A stretch of 20,382 nt of DNA from Lachnospiraceae bacterium (GTDB lineage Bacteria > Bacillota > Clostridia > Lachnospirales > Lachnospiraceae), in the NCBI GenBank assembly GCA_016297945.1, contig JAEDFR010000033.1, positions 1 through 20,382 on the forward strand, written 5' to 3'. Every line of letters begins with the position of its first letter. Positions within the stretch are counted from its first letter, which is position 1. Below the pieces are notes generated by a model. It did not search any database. It was given only the letters and a program-made list of their open reading frames with translations, and was not told the origin of the DNA. Shown here piece after piece: positions 7,401-13,946 of this stretch. The translations under genes and the position numbers were made by a program.

Positions 7401-7879
7401 TCAAGGCAACGATTGGCGGCATGATCACTGCGAAAACGACGAAATATACCAGAAACAATAAGATGATGGCATTTTTGACCGTTGAAGATCTAGCAGGAAG
7501 TGTTGAAGTGATTGTATTTCCGAGACAATATGAAATTTATGGTCCTAAGATGAATGAAGAAGAAAAGGTATTCATTACCGGAAAGACAAACGTAGAAGAT
7601 GAAAAGGATGGAAAACTGATTTTGGAGACCATGGTTACGTTTGAAGATGCTCCCAAAAAGCTTTGGATTAAATTTCCGTCCATTGCAGAATATGAAAAAA
7701 AGGCGGCGGTTTTAAATTCCATTCTGGAGACTTCCGAAGGAAATGACGAAGTCATTATCTATTGTGAAGCAGAGAAAAAGATGAATAAACTCCCCAAGAA
7801 TTGTAATATTAAAGCTGATGATGAAATTTTAAACCATCTCAAAAAAGCATTTGGGGAAGATTGTATTCGGCTTGTCTGA
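4415..7879 (+). CDS. dnaE: DNA polymerase III alpha subunit, DnaE type
   Basis: Replicative C-family DNA polymerase, 1154 residues. The N-terminal PHP domain begins THLHVHTEYSLLDG and keeps what look like all metal ligands: H7, H9, D40, H41, E66, H88, C138, H178, D206 and H208. The polymerase core has GPGRGSAAGS (356-365), PDIDVDF (397-403) with D398 and D400, and D551 in KMDFLGLR, matching the three catalytic aspartates of DnaE. A helix-hairpin-helix-like GVGNNVVNTIV follows, then QLSLFD (912-917), a good clamp-binding motif, and a C-terminal OB-fold region. The ATG at 4415 is chosen because GGAGG (4401-4405) lies nine bases ahead. The open frame extends upstream to 4289, but that part overlaps the promoter and repeat and should not be translated. 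In Firmicutes DnaE usually works beside PolC. Confidence 0.97.
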   Translation: MAFTHLHVHTEYSLLDGSNKVKECVKRIKELGMDSCAITDHGVMYGVINFYRAAKEAGINPILGCEVYVAPGSRFDKEAGVSDDRYFHLVLLAENNTGYANLVKIVSKGHTEGFYYKPRVDLEVLREYHEGIIALSACLAGEVQRNIMKGLLDEAEKSALRYEEIFGKGNFFLELQDHGLAEQQRVNAALLSMSKKLDIPLVATNDVHYTYAEDVKPHDILLCLQTGKKLADEDRMRYEGGQYYIKSEEEMRALFPYALEAVENTHKIAERCHVEIEFGVTKLPKFDVPKGYDSWTYLNKLCYDGLKERYESDEDGSLAKRLQFELDTIKTMGYVDYFLIVWDFINYARSHGIMVGPGRGSAAGSMVAYCLKISQVDPIRYNLIFERFLNPERVTMPDIDVDFCPDGRQKVIDYVSDKYGADKVVQIITFGTMAAKGVIRDVARVMDLPYSYADSIAKMIPKELNITLEKSLEMNPELKALYDTDDQVHELIDMCKRLEGLPRNASTHASGVVICQRPADDFVPLSRGTEGAIVTQFEKDTVEQLGLLKMDFLGLRNLTIIEDACALIEMSTGEKIDIDNIDYNEKEVYESLWTGKTDGVFQLESNGMKNFMKELKPQSMEDVIAGISLYRPGPMDFIPKYIEGKNNRNTVTYSCPELQPILEPTYGCIVYQEQVMQIVRDLGGYTLGRSDLVRRAMSKKKSSVMVEERKNFVYGNEEEGVPGCVAKGISAEVADHIFGEMMDFAKYAFNKSHAACYAVVAYQTAWLKYHYPVEYMAALLTSVIDESKKISAYIMTCKNMGIPILPPDVNEGLVGFSVKDGSIIYALTAIKGVGNNVVNTIVSEREARGPYTTINDFITRLADKDINKRLVENFIKAGAFDSLPGNRAQKMSIFGSIMDSIQKDQKNNLAGQLSLFDLADEEQKQEFDIRMPDIAEYKKEVLLNFEKEVTGFYVSGHPLDEYEDFWKKRISATTAEFMYNDELEEGQEQNQIEDGIKATIGGMITAKTTKYTRNNKMMAFLTVEDLAGSVEVIVFPRQYEIYGPKMNEEEKVFITGKTNVEDEKDGKLILETMVTFEDAPKKLWIKFPSIAEYEKKAAVLNSILETSEGNDEVIIYCEAEKKMNKLPKNCNIKADDEILNHLKKAFGEDCIRLV

Positions 7880-7991
7880 ATTCTACCCGAATTTATTGTT
7901 TTGGAAGGCAGTAGTATCCTTACTATATAGAAAAATTGTAGGATGCACACCCCAAATATGTATTGAAATCATACGAAAAACATGTATTTTA

Positions 7992-8020
7992 TTGAAATGA
8001 GGGAAAAAAAAGGTTAAAAT
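7992..8020 (+). promoter_or_regulatory. Promoter of pfkA
   Basis: TTGAAA (7992-7997) and TAAAAT (8015-8020) are separated by 17 bases, with a likely start near 8027 and a leader of about 28 bases. No convincing terminator is visible between dnaE and this site, so pfkA may also receive dnaE read-through. Confidence 0.6.
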
Positions 8021-8054
8021 AAGACGACGTGTTAAGAGAAACGGAGGAGACGGA

Positions 8055-9029
8055 ATGGCAAAAGAAATTAAAACAATCGGTGTCTTAACAAGTGGCGGGG
8101 ATGCTCCCGGAATGAATGCCGCAATTCGTGCGGTAACCAGAAAAGCAATTAATAACGGAGTAAAAGTAAAAGGAATAAAAAAAGGTTATCAGGGTCTGTT
8201 AAATGAAGAAATCATCGACTTAGACAGACATGATGTTTCTGATACCATTCAAAAAGGCGGTACCATTTTAGGAACAGCCAGATGTATGGAATTTAAGACA
8301 GAAGAAGGTCAGGCAAAAGGTGCAGAGATTTGCAGAAAGCATGGGATTGACGGCATTGTGGTAATCGGAGGCGATGGCTCATACCGTGGAGCTCAGGCAC
8401 TATCAAAGCATGGAATTAATACCATTGGTCTTCCGGGAACCATTGATTTGGATATTTCCTGTACGGATTATACCATTGGTTTTGATACGGCGATCAATAC
8501 AGCGATGGAAGCCATTGACAAAATACGTGATACCTCATCTTCCCATGAACGTTGCAGTATCGTAGAAGTAATGGGACGAAATGCCGGTTATATTGCACTA
8601 TGGTGTGGTGTGGCATGTGGTGCAGATGACATCCTGCTTCCGGAAAAATATGATTACAACGAGCAGGCAATTATCAATAACATTATTCGTAACAGAAAGC
8701 TTGGAAAAACACATCACATTATTGTAAATGCAGAAGGAATTGGACACTCCACTTCCATGGCAAGACGTATTGAGGCCGCAACCGGTATTGAGACAAGAGC
8801 AACCATTATCGGTTATATGCAACGTGGTGGCAGTCCGAGCTGTAAAGACCGCTACTATGCATCCATGATGGGAGCTTATGCGGCAGATATCCTCTGTGAG
8901 GGCAAGACGAATCGTGTTGTGGCACATACCGGCGGGAAATTCGTGGATTATGATATTGATGAAGCACTTGCTATGCAGAAAAGTATTGATGAATATCAGT
9001 ATGCGGTAAGCAACGCCTTATATCGATAA
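8055..9029 (+). CDS. pfkA: ATP-dependent 6-phosphofructokinase
   Basis: Phosphorylates fructose 6-phosphate to fructose 1,6-bisphosphate, the committed step of glycolysis; cytosolic, usually a tetramer. The 324 residues match the bacterial family. Visible motifs are GVLTSGGDAPGMNAAIR (9-25), GGDGSYRGA (105-113), PGTIDLD (127-133) with the catalytic aspartate D131 and D133, MGRNAGY (173-179) and YMQRGGSPSCKDR (254-266). Glycines at the two positions that separate ATP from pyrophosphate enzymes (G108 and G128) indicate ATP use. The residue between the two aspartates is Leu instead of the Asn of the well-studied enzymes. GGAGG (8043-8047) lies seven bases before the ATG. It has its own promoter and terminator. 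Confidence 0.97.
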   Translation: MAKEIKTIGVLTSGGDAPGMNAAIRAVTRKAINNGVKVKGIKKGYQGLLNEEIIDLDRHDVSDTIQKGGTILGTARCMEFKTEEGQAKGAEICRKHGIDGIVVIGGDGSYRGAQALSKHGINTIGLPGTIDLDISCTDYTIGFDTAINTAMEAIDKIRDTSSSHERCSIVEVMGRNAGYIALWCGVACGADDILLPEKYDYNEQAIINNIIRNRKLGKTHHIIVNAEGIGHSTSMARRIEAATGIETRATIIGYMQRGGSPSCKDRYYASMMGAYAADILCEGKTNRVVAHTGGKFVDYDIDEALAMQKSIDEYQYAVSNALYR

Positions 9030-9033
9030 TAGG

Positions 9034-9086
9034 AAAGCCATATCTGTATAGATAAGCATATGCTTACCGGCAGAATGGCTTTTTTT
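9034..9086 (+). terminator. Terminator after pfkA
   Basis: AAAGCCAT (9034-9041) plus TCTG (9043-9046) pair with CAGA (9071-9074) plus ATGGCTTT (9075-9082), with one bulged A, and a T run continues to 9086. Inside is a perfect 14-base palindrome, TAAGCATATGCTTA (9053-9066), so the structure is a stacked double hairpin. Confidence 0.85.
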
Positions 9087-9159
9087 ACGCAGCAGCTTAC
9101 ATCTTTGGTTGATAAATAAATATGTGAATCAAAAGGTATTTTAGTAAACAGAGGAATAT

Positions 9160-10035
9160 ATGATTACATCGGCAGCAAATAAAAAAGTTAAGAATATAGC
9201 ATCGCTTCTTTCACGTTCCAGAGAACGAAAAAAGCAGGGGATCTTCGTAGTAGAAGGCATAAAGATGTTTACAGAGGTTCCGATAGACAGACTTTTGGAA
9301 ATATATATAGAGGAAACTCTTTTTAAAGAGGTGCTTGCGGGTAAGGCAGACGAAGAATTTGTAAAAAAACTGGATCAGATAACCGGATGCCTGCCAAAGA
9401 AGGATGGAAAGAGCTGTGTCGCAAAGGACAACGGTATTTCTGTGGAATTTGAGATTGTGCGCGATGATATCTTTCGAAAAATGAGTGATACACAGACCCC
9501 GCAGGGGATTTTATGTGTGGTAAAGCGAATGGATAAAACGTTTGAAAATTTGATAAGAGAAGCGCAAAGAAGAGAAGAACCTGGTCTGTATCTTGTTTTA
9601 GAAGATATTCAGGATCCGGGAAATCTCGGAACGATGATAAGAGCCGGAGAGGGAGCCGGGGTTAGCGGCATCATCATGAGTGATAAGACAGTGGATGTGT
9701 ACAATCCAAAGACGATTCGTGCAACAATGGGAAGTATCTATCGCGTCCCATTTTGTTATGTGAGTGATCTGCATCGCTGTATCAAAGACTTACAGGAGTG
9801 TGACATACAGATATTTGCTGCACATCTGAAAGGAGAAGAATCCTATGATTTGCAGGATTACTGCAGGTCTGTAGCATTTTTAATCGGCAATGAAGGAAAC
9901 GGTTTAAAGGATGAAACTGCTGAGTTAGCGGATACTTACATTAAAATCCCGATGCTTGGTAAAGTGGAGTCGTTAAATGCTGCAATTGCGGCAACATTAC
10001 TGGTCTATGAAGCGGCCAGACAGAGGAGGATTTGA
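9160..10035 (+). CDS. TrmH/SpoU-family RNA 2'-O-methyltransferase
   Basis: A 291-residue SPOUT methyltransferase that transfers methyl from SAM to a ribose 2'-OH of tRNA or rRNA. The N-terminal 120 residues form the substrate-binding domain, with the family opening SxxNKKVKNIxxLLSRSRERKKQG and FVVEG. The knotted catalytic domain shows motif 1, LEDIQDPGNLGTMIRAGEGAG (148-168, N155 in place), motif 2, LIGNEGNGL (241-249), and motif 3, ESLNAAIAATLLVYEA (270-285). The exact target base cannot be told from sequence. A hydrophilic stretch (61-95) in the N-terminal domain looks longer than in typical relatives. Start ATG 9160 has AGAGGA upstream. The stop is one base before proC, so the two are co-translated. 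Confidence 0.9.
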   Translation: MITSAANKKVKNIASLLSRSRERKKQGIFVVEGIKMFTEVPIDRLLEIYIEETLFKEVLAGKADEEFVKKLDQITGCLPKKDGKSCVAKDNGISVEFEIVRDDIFRKMSDTQTPQGILCVVKRMDKTFENLIREAQRREEPGLYLVLEDIQDPGNLGTMIRAGEGAGVSGIIMSDKTVDVYNPKTIRATMGSIYRVPFCYVSDLHRCIKDLQECDIQIFAAHLKGEESYDLQDYCRSVAFLIGNEGNGLKDETAELADTYIKIPMLGKVESLNAAIAATLLVYEAARQRRI

Positions 10036-10036
10036 G

Positions 10037-10840
10037 ATGAAAATTGGATTTATTGGTTTAGGAAATATGGCAACCGCCATTATTGGAGGTATTTTGAAAA
10101 ACGGACTTGTGAATCCGGCAGATATTATGGGCTCAGCTCATACAGAAGCTACGGTAAAAAAAGCGGTGGAGCAGTATCAGATTACCGGTGCTTCTGATAA
10201 TAAGGAAGTGGCAGCGTATGCAGATTACCTCGTATTAGCAATAAAGCCGCAGATGTATCCTGTCGTAATCGAAGAAATCAGAGAGGTCGTTCGCAAAGAA
10301 ACAGTCATTATCAGTATTGCACCCGGAAAGACGTTGCAGTGGCTGGCGGATTTGTTTAAAAAAGATGCTCGCGAAATCAAACTGGTACGTTGTATGCCGA
10401 ATACACCGGCTCTGGTTATGGAAGGATGTACCGGTGTCTGTTTTGGAGAAACGGTTTTAGAGCAGGAAAAAGAAACGGTTATGCAGTTGTTAAATAGTTT
10501 TGGAAAAGCCATGGTAGTACCGGAAAATCTTATGAATACCGTGGTAGGGGTTAGCGGAAGCTCACCGGCTTATGTATTTATGTTTATTGAGGCAATGGCG
10601 GATGCGGCCGTGGCTGACGGAATGCCCAGAAACCTTGCATATGAATTCGCTGCACAATCCGTGTTAGGCAGTGCTAAAATGGTTTTAGAGACCAAAAAAC
10701 ATCCCGGAGAGTTAAAAGATATGGTATGTTCACCCGGTGGAACGACAATCGAAGCTGTTCGTGTACTTGAGAAAACAGGGTTTAGAAGTAGTGTCATGGA
10801 GGCCCAGAAAGCCTGTGTGGCAAAGGCCAAAGGAATGTAA
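10037..10840 (+). CDS. proC: Pyrroline-5-carboxylate reductase
   Basis: Last step of proline synthesis: NAD(P)H-dependent reduction of 1-pyrroline-5-carboxylate to proline. The 267 residues match family length. The N-terminal Rossmann fold opens with IGFIGLGNMATAI (3-15). LAIKP (67-71), APGKTL (95-100) and VRCMPNTPA (117-125) follow. The C-terminal dimerisation and substrate domain carries VSGSSPAYVFMFIEAMADAA (172-191) and the signature SPGGTTIEAVRVLE (232-245). An in-frame start exists at 9977, but ATG 10037 is preferred because AGGAGG (10024-10029) lies seven bases ahead and the Rossmann motif then begins at residue 3. It follows the methyltransferase by one base. Its stop codon overlaps a dyad in the next promoter. 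Confidence 0.97.
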   Translation: MKIGFIGLGNMATAIIGGILKNGLVNPADIMGSAHTEATVKKAVEQYQITGASDNKEVAAYADYLVLAIKPQMYPVVIEEIREVVRKETVIISIAPGKTLQWLADLFKKDAREIKLVRCMPNTPALVMEGCTGVCFGETVLEQEKETVMQLLNSFGKAMVVPENLMNTVVGVSGSSPAYVFMFIEAMADAAVADGMPRNLAYEFAAQSVLGSAKMVLETKKHPGELKDMVCSPGGTTIEAVRVLEKTGFRSSVMEAQKACVAKAKGM

Positions 10841-10843
10841 AAT

Positions 10844-10872
10844 TTGACAAATTTTATGGAATCTGCTATTAT
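10844..10872 (+). promoter_or_regulatory. Strong promoter of the SleB-type hydrolase gene
   Basis: A consensus TTGACA (10844-10849) and TATTAT (10867-10872) are separated by 17 bases. The -35 box lies within a perfect dyad, AAAATTTG (10839-10846) and CAAATTTT (10848-10855), which could be an operator. The leader from about 10879 to 11015 is roughly 137 bases long; I see no known riboswitch in it, only a short GACAAA/TTTGTC hairpin near 10948-10962. Confidence 0.8.
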
Positions 10873-11015
10873 ATCCAAAATCTGTGCTTTTAACAATTTT
10901 GTAATATTTGTACATAAAAATGAAACAATTTAAAAGGTGCTTGTGACAAAGTTTTTGTCCATACATCTTTATGTGGTTATATAAATTGATAGAATTGTTT
11001 GTAGTGGAGGATTAC

Positions 11016-12143
11016 ATGAAAGTAAAGAGCAGAGTAATTTTTCGTCCTATTCTTTTGCTCGCAATCTGTTTTGCAATGGGAATGATGAAAAGTTCGATGG
11101 TTCATGCTTCTGATCTGACACCGGTTACGGAAGTCGATATTTTAGATGTTTTGGATGATGGAAACAATGTGATTGTGGCAGGTAATACGGATATTTGTCT
11201 GGCTGCGGGTGCTTTTGATAAAGAATCGGTTGTTTCGTTAGAGGAAGAAGAAATTGAAATCGAAGTCATCGTAACAGAGGAAGAAGAGACCGTAAGCAGT
11301 AATACTGTTTTTGCAAAAGTATCAGATAGTGTGAATGTTAGAGAAGAGCCCAATGAGGAAGCACAAAAAGTCGGAAAGCTTTATAAAAACTGTAGTGGCA
11401 CCATGTTGGAACAGTCGGATGGATGGACCAAGATTACCAGTGGAAATCTGATTGGATGGGTAAGCAGTGACTATCTGTATTTTGGTGAAGAAGCGGACCA
11501 AAAAATTGCTGAAGTCGGAACGTTAAAAGCGACTATTTCGACAGATGCTTTACGTGTCAGAAAAGAGGCCAGCGAGAATGCAGGTGTATATAAGCTTGCC
11601 AAAAAGGATGAGAAATTCACGGTCGTAGAAGAACTTGACGGCTGGATTGGGGTCAGAGTAGACGACGAGACAGTCGGTTATGTATCTGCGGAATATGCTA
11701 CTGTTGAGTTTACAACGGAAAAAGGAAAAACCAATCAGGAAATCGCCGATAAAGAAAGAGCTGAACAGCTAAAGAAACTGACCAAGAACCGAGGAGCGGT
11801 TCCTTCCAGTGTGTCAGAAACAGCACTGCTTGCCGCATTGATCCAGGCTGAGGCAGGATCCCAGCCTTATGAAGGACAGCTGGCTGTTGGCGCGGTTGTT
11901 ATGAATCGTGTAAGGAGTGGCGGCTATCCCAATACCGTTATGGGCGTTATTACGCAGCCGGGACAATTCCCGCCGGCAACAAACGGAACGGTAGGTGCGA
12001 TTGTGTCCAGAGGTGCAAAGGCATCCTGTGTAAGAGCTGCCGAAGCTGCCATAAACGGTGAGACTAATGTCGGAGGAGCTACGCATTTTGGCAGAGTTGG
12101 AAAAGCGGTCGGTATCGTGATCGGTGCCCATGTATTTTATTAG
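11016..12143 (+). CDS. Secreted SH3-domain SleB-type cell wall hydrolase
   Basis: A 375-residue exported protein. A signal peptide with a basic start (MKVKSR) and hydrophobic core (9-24) ends near VHA-SD (29-33). An acidic linker rich in Glu covers 75-91. Two bacterial SH3 domains follow, about 97-157 (SVNVREEPNEEAQKVGKL...GWVSSDYL) and 168-230 (ALRVRKEASENAGVYKL...GYVSAEYA); such domains bind peptidoglycan. The C-terminal part (267-375) is the Hydrolase_2/SleB domain, with catalytic Glu E279 in ALIQAEAGSQ, the NRVRSGGYPNTVMGVI block, QPGQF and a terminal GAHVFY. SleB enzymes are lytic transglycosylases of spore cortex, but SH3-linked versions also act in growing cells. GGAGG (11006-11010) supports ATG 11016 over the in-frame ATG at 10971. 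Confidence 0.92.
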   Translation: MKVKSRVIFRPILLLAICFAMGMMKSSMVHASDLTPVTEVDILDVLDDGNNVIVAGNTDICLAAGAFDKESVVSLEEEEIEIEVIVTEEEETVSSNTVFAKVSDSVNVREEPNEEAQKVGKLYKNCSGTMLEQSDGWTKITSGNLIGWVSSDYLYFGEEADQKIAEVGTLKATISTDALRVRKEASENAGVYKLAKKDEKFTVVEELDGWIGVRVDDETVGYVSAEYATVEFTTEKGKTNQEIADKERAEQLKKLTKNRGAVPSSVSETALLAALIQAEAGSQPYEGQLAVGAVVMNRVRSGGYPNTVMGVITQPGQFPPATNGTVGAIVSRGAKASCVRAAEAAINGETNVGGATHFGRVGKAVGIVIGAHVFY

Positions 12144-12159
12144 AAATATTTGAAACACT

Positions 12160-12195
12160 AAGCTGTGGTGATGAAAGTTGCTGCAGCTTTTTTGT
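12160..12195 (+). terminator. Probable terminator after the hydrolase gene
   Basis: AAGCTG (12160-12165) pairs with CAGCTT (12184-12189), and a T run follows with one G interruption. A smaller hairpin of AAAGTT with AGCTTT is an alternative fold. The bases from 12196 to 12275 show no gene or motif I can support. Confidence 0.55.
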
Positions 12196-12275
12196 TTTCT
12201 TTCTTGCAGTTTATATACAGAGAATTGTTCCGTCGCTAAGCATTGGTTACCTGACCTCCCCGTTTCATCATCTTG

Positions 12276-12304
12276 TTGAAACTTAAAATCAGATGTAGTA
12301 AAAT
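12276..12304 (+). promoter_or_regulatory. Promoter of the nfeD-SPFH operon
   Basis: TTGAAA (12276-12281) and TAAAAT (12299-12304) are 17 bases apart, with a start expected near 12311 and a short leader of about 25 bases before ATG 12337. Confidence 0.65.
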
Positions 12305-12336
12305 AAATCATATATGTGGAAGAAAGGAGAATGACT

Positions 12337-12798
12337 ATGAGTACAGTGTTCGGATTGTCAACTGTCTTTTTCTGGCTGGCGGTATTGGTTATCATGATTG
12401 TCATAGAAATCCTGACCATGGGACTTACTACTATCTGGTTTGCAGGCGGAGCTTTAGTGGCTTTTTTTCTGGCATTGTTACGCGTGCCTTTTGTTGTACA
12501 AATCGTAGTCGGATTGGTGGTATCTCTGATTTTATTGATTTTTACCAGACCGGTTGCCGTAAAGTATTTCAATAAAGATCGCGTCCGTACCAATGTAGAA
12601 AGTATGATTGGGACGCAGGCAATTGTTGTCGGTGAAATTGATAATTTACATGGAGTTGGTCGTGTGACGACCGGCGGCAAGGAATGGAGTGCCCGGACCA
12701 CAGTAGACGGAATCGTATTACCGGTCGGAACAGTAGTTATTGTCAAAGCGGTAAGTGGAGTTAAATTAATTGTAGAAGAAAGAAAAGAGGAAAACTAA
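12337..12798 (+). CDS. NfeD-like membrane protein
   Basis: A 153-residue short-type NfeD protein. Three hydrophobic segments (about 5-26, 31-48 and 50-69) are followed by a soluble C-terminal OB-fold domain (about 85-148) with the family pattern MIGTQAIVVGEID...GVGRVTTGGKEWSART...LPVGTVVIVKAVSGVKLIVE. NfeD proteins are nearly always encoded beside an SPFH/stomatin protein and are thought to assist it at the membrane; that is the case here, with the stop TAA and next ATG sharing one base (TAATG at 12796-12800). ATG 12337 is preferred because AAAGGAG (12323-12329) lies seven bases ahead; an in-frame GTG at 12316 and ATG at 12331 fit the ribosome binding site poorly. The molecular role is not settled in the family. 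Confidence 0.88.
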   Translation: MSTVFGLSTVFFWLAVLVIMIVIEILTMGLTTIWFAGGALVAFFLALLRVPFVVQIVVGLVVSLILLIFTRPVAVKYFNKDRVRTNVESMIGTQAIVVGEIDNLHGVGRVTTGGKEWSARTTVDGIVLPVGTVVIVKAVSGVKLIVEERKEEN

Positions 12799-13730
12799 TG
12801 GGTGGATTAGTAGTAGGATTTATTATCTTAATTGTTATTGTTGTATGGATATTGGTATCCTGCATCAAAGTTGTTCCCCAGGCTCATGCCTACGTTGTGG
12901 AAAGACTTGGTGCTTACCAGGGAACATGGAGCGTTGGTGTGCATTTCAAAATGCCTTTCTTTGATAAAATTGCAAAGAAGGTATTGTTAAAAGAGCAGGT
13001 TGTAGACTTTGCTCCCCAGCCTGTTATCACAAAAGATAACGTTACCATGCGGATTGATACCATCGTATTTTTCCAGATTACCGATCCCAAGCTTTACGCA
13101 TACGGAGTGGAAAATCCGATTATGGCGATTGAAAACTTAACAGCAACAACACTTCGTAACATCATCGGTGATATGGAATTAGACCAGACCTTAAATTCCA
13201 GAGAAGTGATCAACTCTAAGATGAGCACAACACTTGATGTGGCTACAGATCCTTGGGGTATCAAAATCAATCGAGTAGAGCTTAAAAACATCATTCCTCC
13301 GGCAGGTATTCAGGATGCCATGGAAAAACAGATGAAGGCAGAACGTGAACGTCGTGAAGCTATCCTTCGTGCGGAAGGTGAAAAGAAATCTACCGTCCTT
13401 GTTGCAGAAGGTCAGAAAGAATCTGCGATTTTGGAAGCACAGGCTGAAAAAGAAGCTGCTATTCTTCGTGCAGAAGCGCAGAAAGAAAAGATGATCCGCG
13501 AAGCAGAAGGTCAGGCAGAAGCCATCATGAAAGTGCAGCAGGCTACTGCAGACGGTATTCGTATGTTAAAAGAAGCAGGTGCTGATGAAGCCGTTCTTCA
13601 GTTAAAGAGCTTAGAAGCATTTGGAAAAGCTGCTGACGGAAAAGCAACCAAGATTATTATCCCGTCTGATATCCAGGGGGTAGCTGGACTTGCAACCAGC
13701 ATCAAAGAAGTCATTGCCGGCGATAAATAA
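12798..13730 (+). CDS. SPFH/stomatin-family membrane protein (QmcA-like)
   Basis: A 310-residue protein with one N-terminal membrane segment (about 4-21), then an SPFH/band-7 domain (24-185) starting VVPQAHAYVVERLGAYQGTW and containing the family block NIIGDMELDQTLNSREVIN. From about 178 to 256 there is a long, charged Ala/Glu/Lys coiled coil in which units such as AILRAEGEKK and AILEAQAEKE recur. A C-terminal segment with KIIIPSDIQG ends the protein. SPFH proteins form ring or cage oligomers that organise membrane domains and often help protease or secretion complexes. The pair with nfeD matches the bacterial yqfA/qmcA-type modules. It lacks the long Gly-rich tail of flotillin, so a QmcA/stomatin-like assignment is better. 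A strong terminator follows. Confidence 0.92.
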   Translation: MGGLVVGFIILIVIVVWILVSCIKVVPQAHAYVVERLGAYQGTWSVGVHFKMPFFDKIAKKVLLKEQVVDFAPQPVITKDNVTMRIDTIVFFQITDPKLYAYGVENPIMAIENLTATTLRNIIGDMELDQTLNSREVINSKMSTTLDVATDPWGIKINRVELKNIIPPAGIQDAMEKQMKAERERREAILRAEGEKKSTVLVAEGQKESAILEAQAEKEAAILRAEAQKEKMIREAEGQAEAIMKVQQATADGIRMLKEAGADEAVLQLKSLEAFGKAADGKATKIIIPSDIQGVAGLATSIKEVIAGDK

Positions 13731-13758
13731 GAGTTATTTTTATACGACAGGTAGAACC

Positions 13759-13785
13759 AAAAGGGGCTTTTTATAAGCCCCTTTT
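13759..13785 (+). terminator. Terminator after the SPFH gene
   Basis: AAAAGGGGCTT (13759-13769) and AAGCCCCTTTT (13775-13785) form 11 perfect pairs around a five-base loop. The A tract on the left and T tract on the right would let it work in both directions, although no minus-strand gene is present here. Confidence 0.93.
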
Positions 13786-13822
13786 CTTGCATTTTAGAGA
13801 TAAATCCATTAAGATAGACATG

Positions 13823-13851
13823 TTGAAAGAAAATCGCTGAAAAAATAGAAA
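13823..13851 (+). promoter_or_regulatory. Possible promoter of the argF operon
   Basis: TTGAAA (13823-13828) is followed after 17 bases by TAGAAA (13846-13851). The -10 match is weak (four of six), so this is the best candidate and not a firm call. The region 13786-13946 otherwise holds only A-rich sequence; I could not identify a convincing ArgR box. Confidence 0.35.
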
Positions 13852-13946
13852 ACGATTGTGATAGTCATTTATTAAGACTGATATTAAACGAAGCAAAGCG
13901 AAAAATAGAAAAATGGAGAAAAATAAAACAGGAGGCATCGTTTGTT

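Noticed and set aside
7880..7991. Terminator after dnaE
   Set aside because: Only a five-base TAGTA/TACTA hairpin was found near 7908-7921 and it is not followed by a T run, so no call is made.
9129..9142. TCAAAAGGTATTTT, identical to 132-145 in the long repeat
   Set aside because: Fourteen AT-rich bases can match by chance in 20 kb, and neither the GGGG/CCCC flanks nor the arms are present. It could be a remnant, but this cannot be shown here.
11814..12746. A 310-codon open frame on the minus strand
   Set aside because: It lies antisense across the hydrolase 3' end, the terminator, the nfeD promoter and nfeD. It has no ribosome binding site, and its composition (Thr/Ile-rich) is that of a shadow frame.
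13786..13946. Direct A-rich repeats resembling GAAAAATAGAAAA as an ArgR site
   Set aside because: They do not form the palindromic ARG-box pattern, and A-rich DNA makes such matches common.
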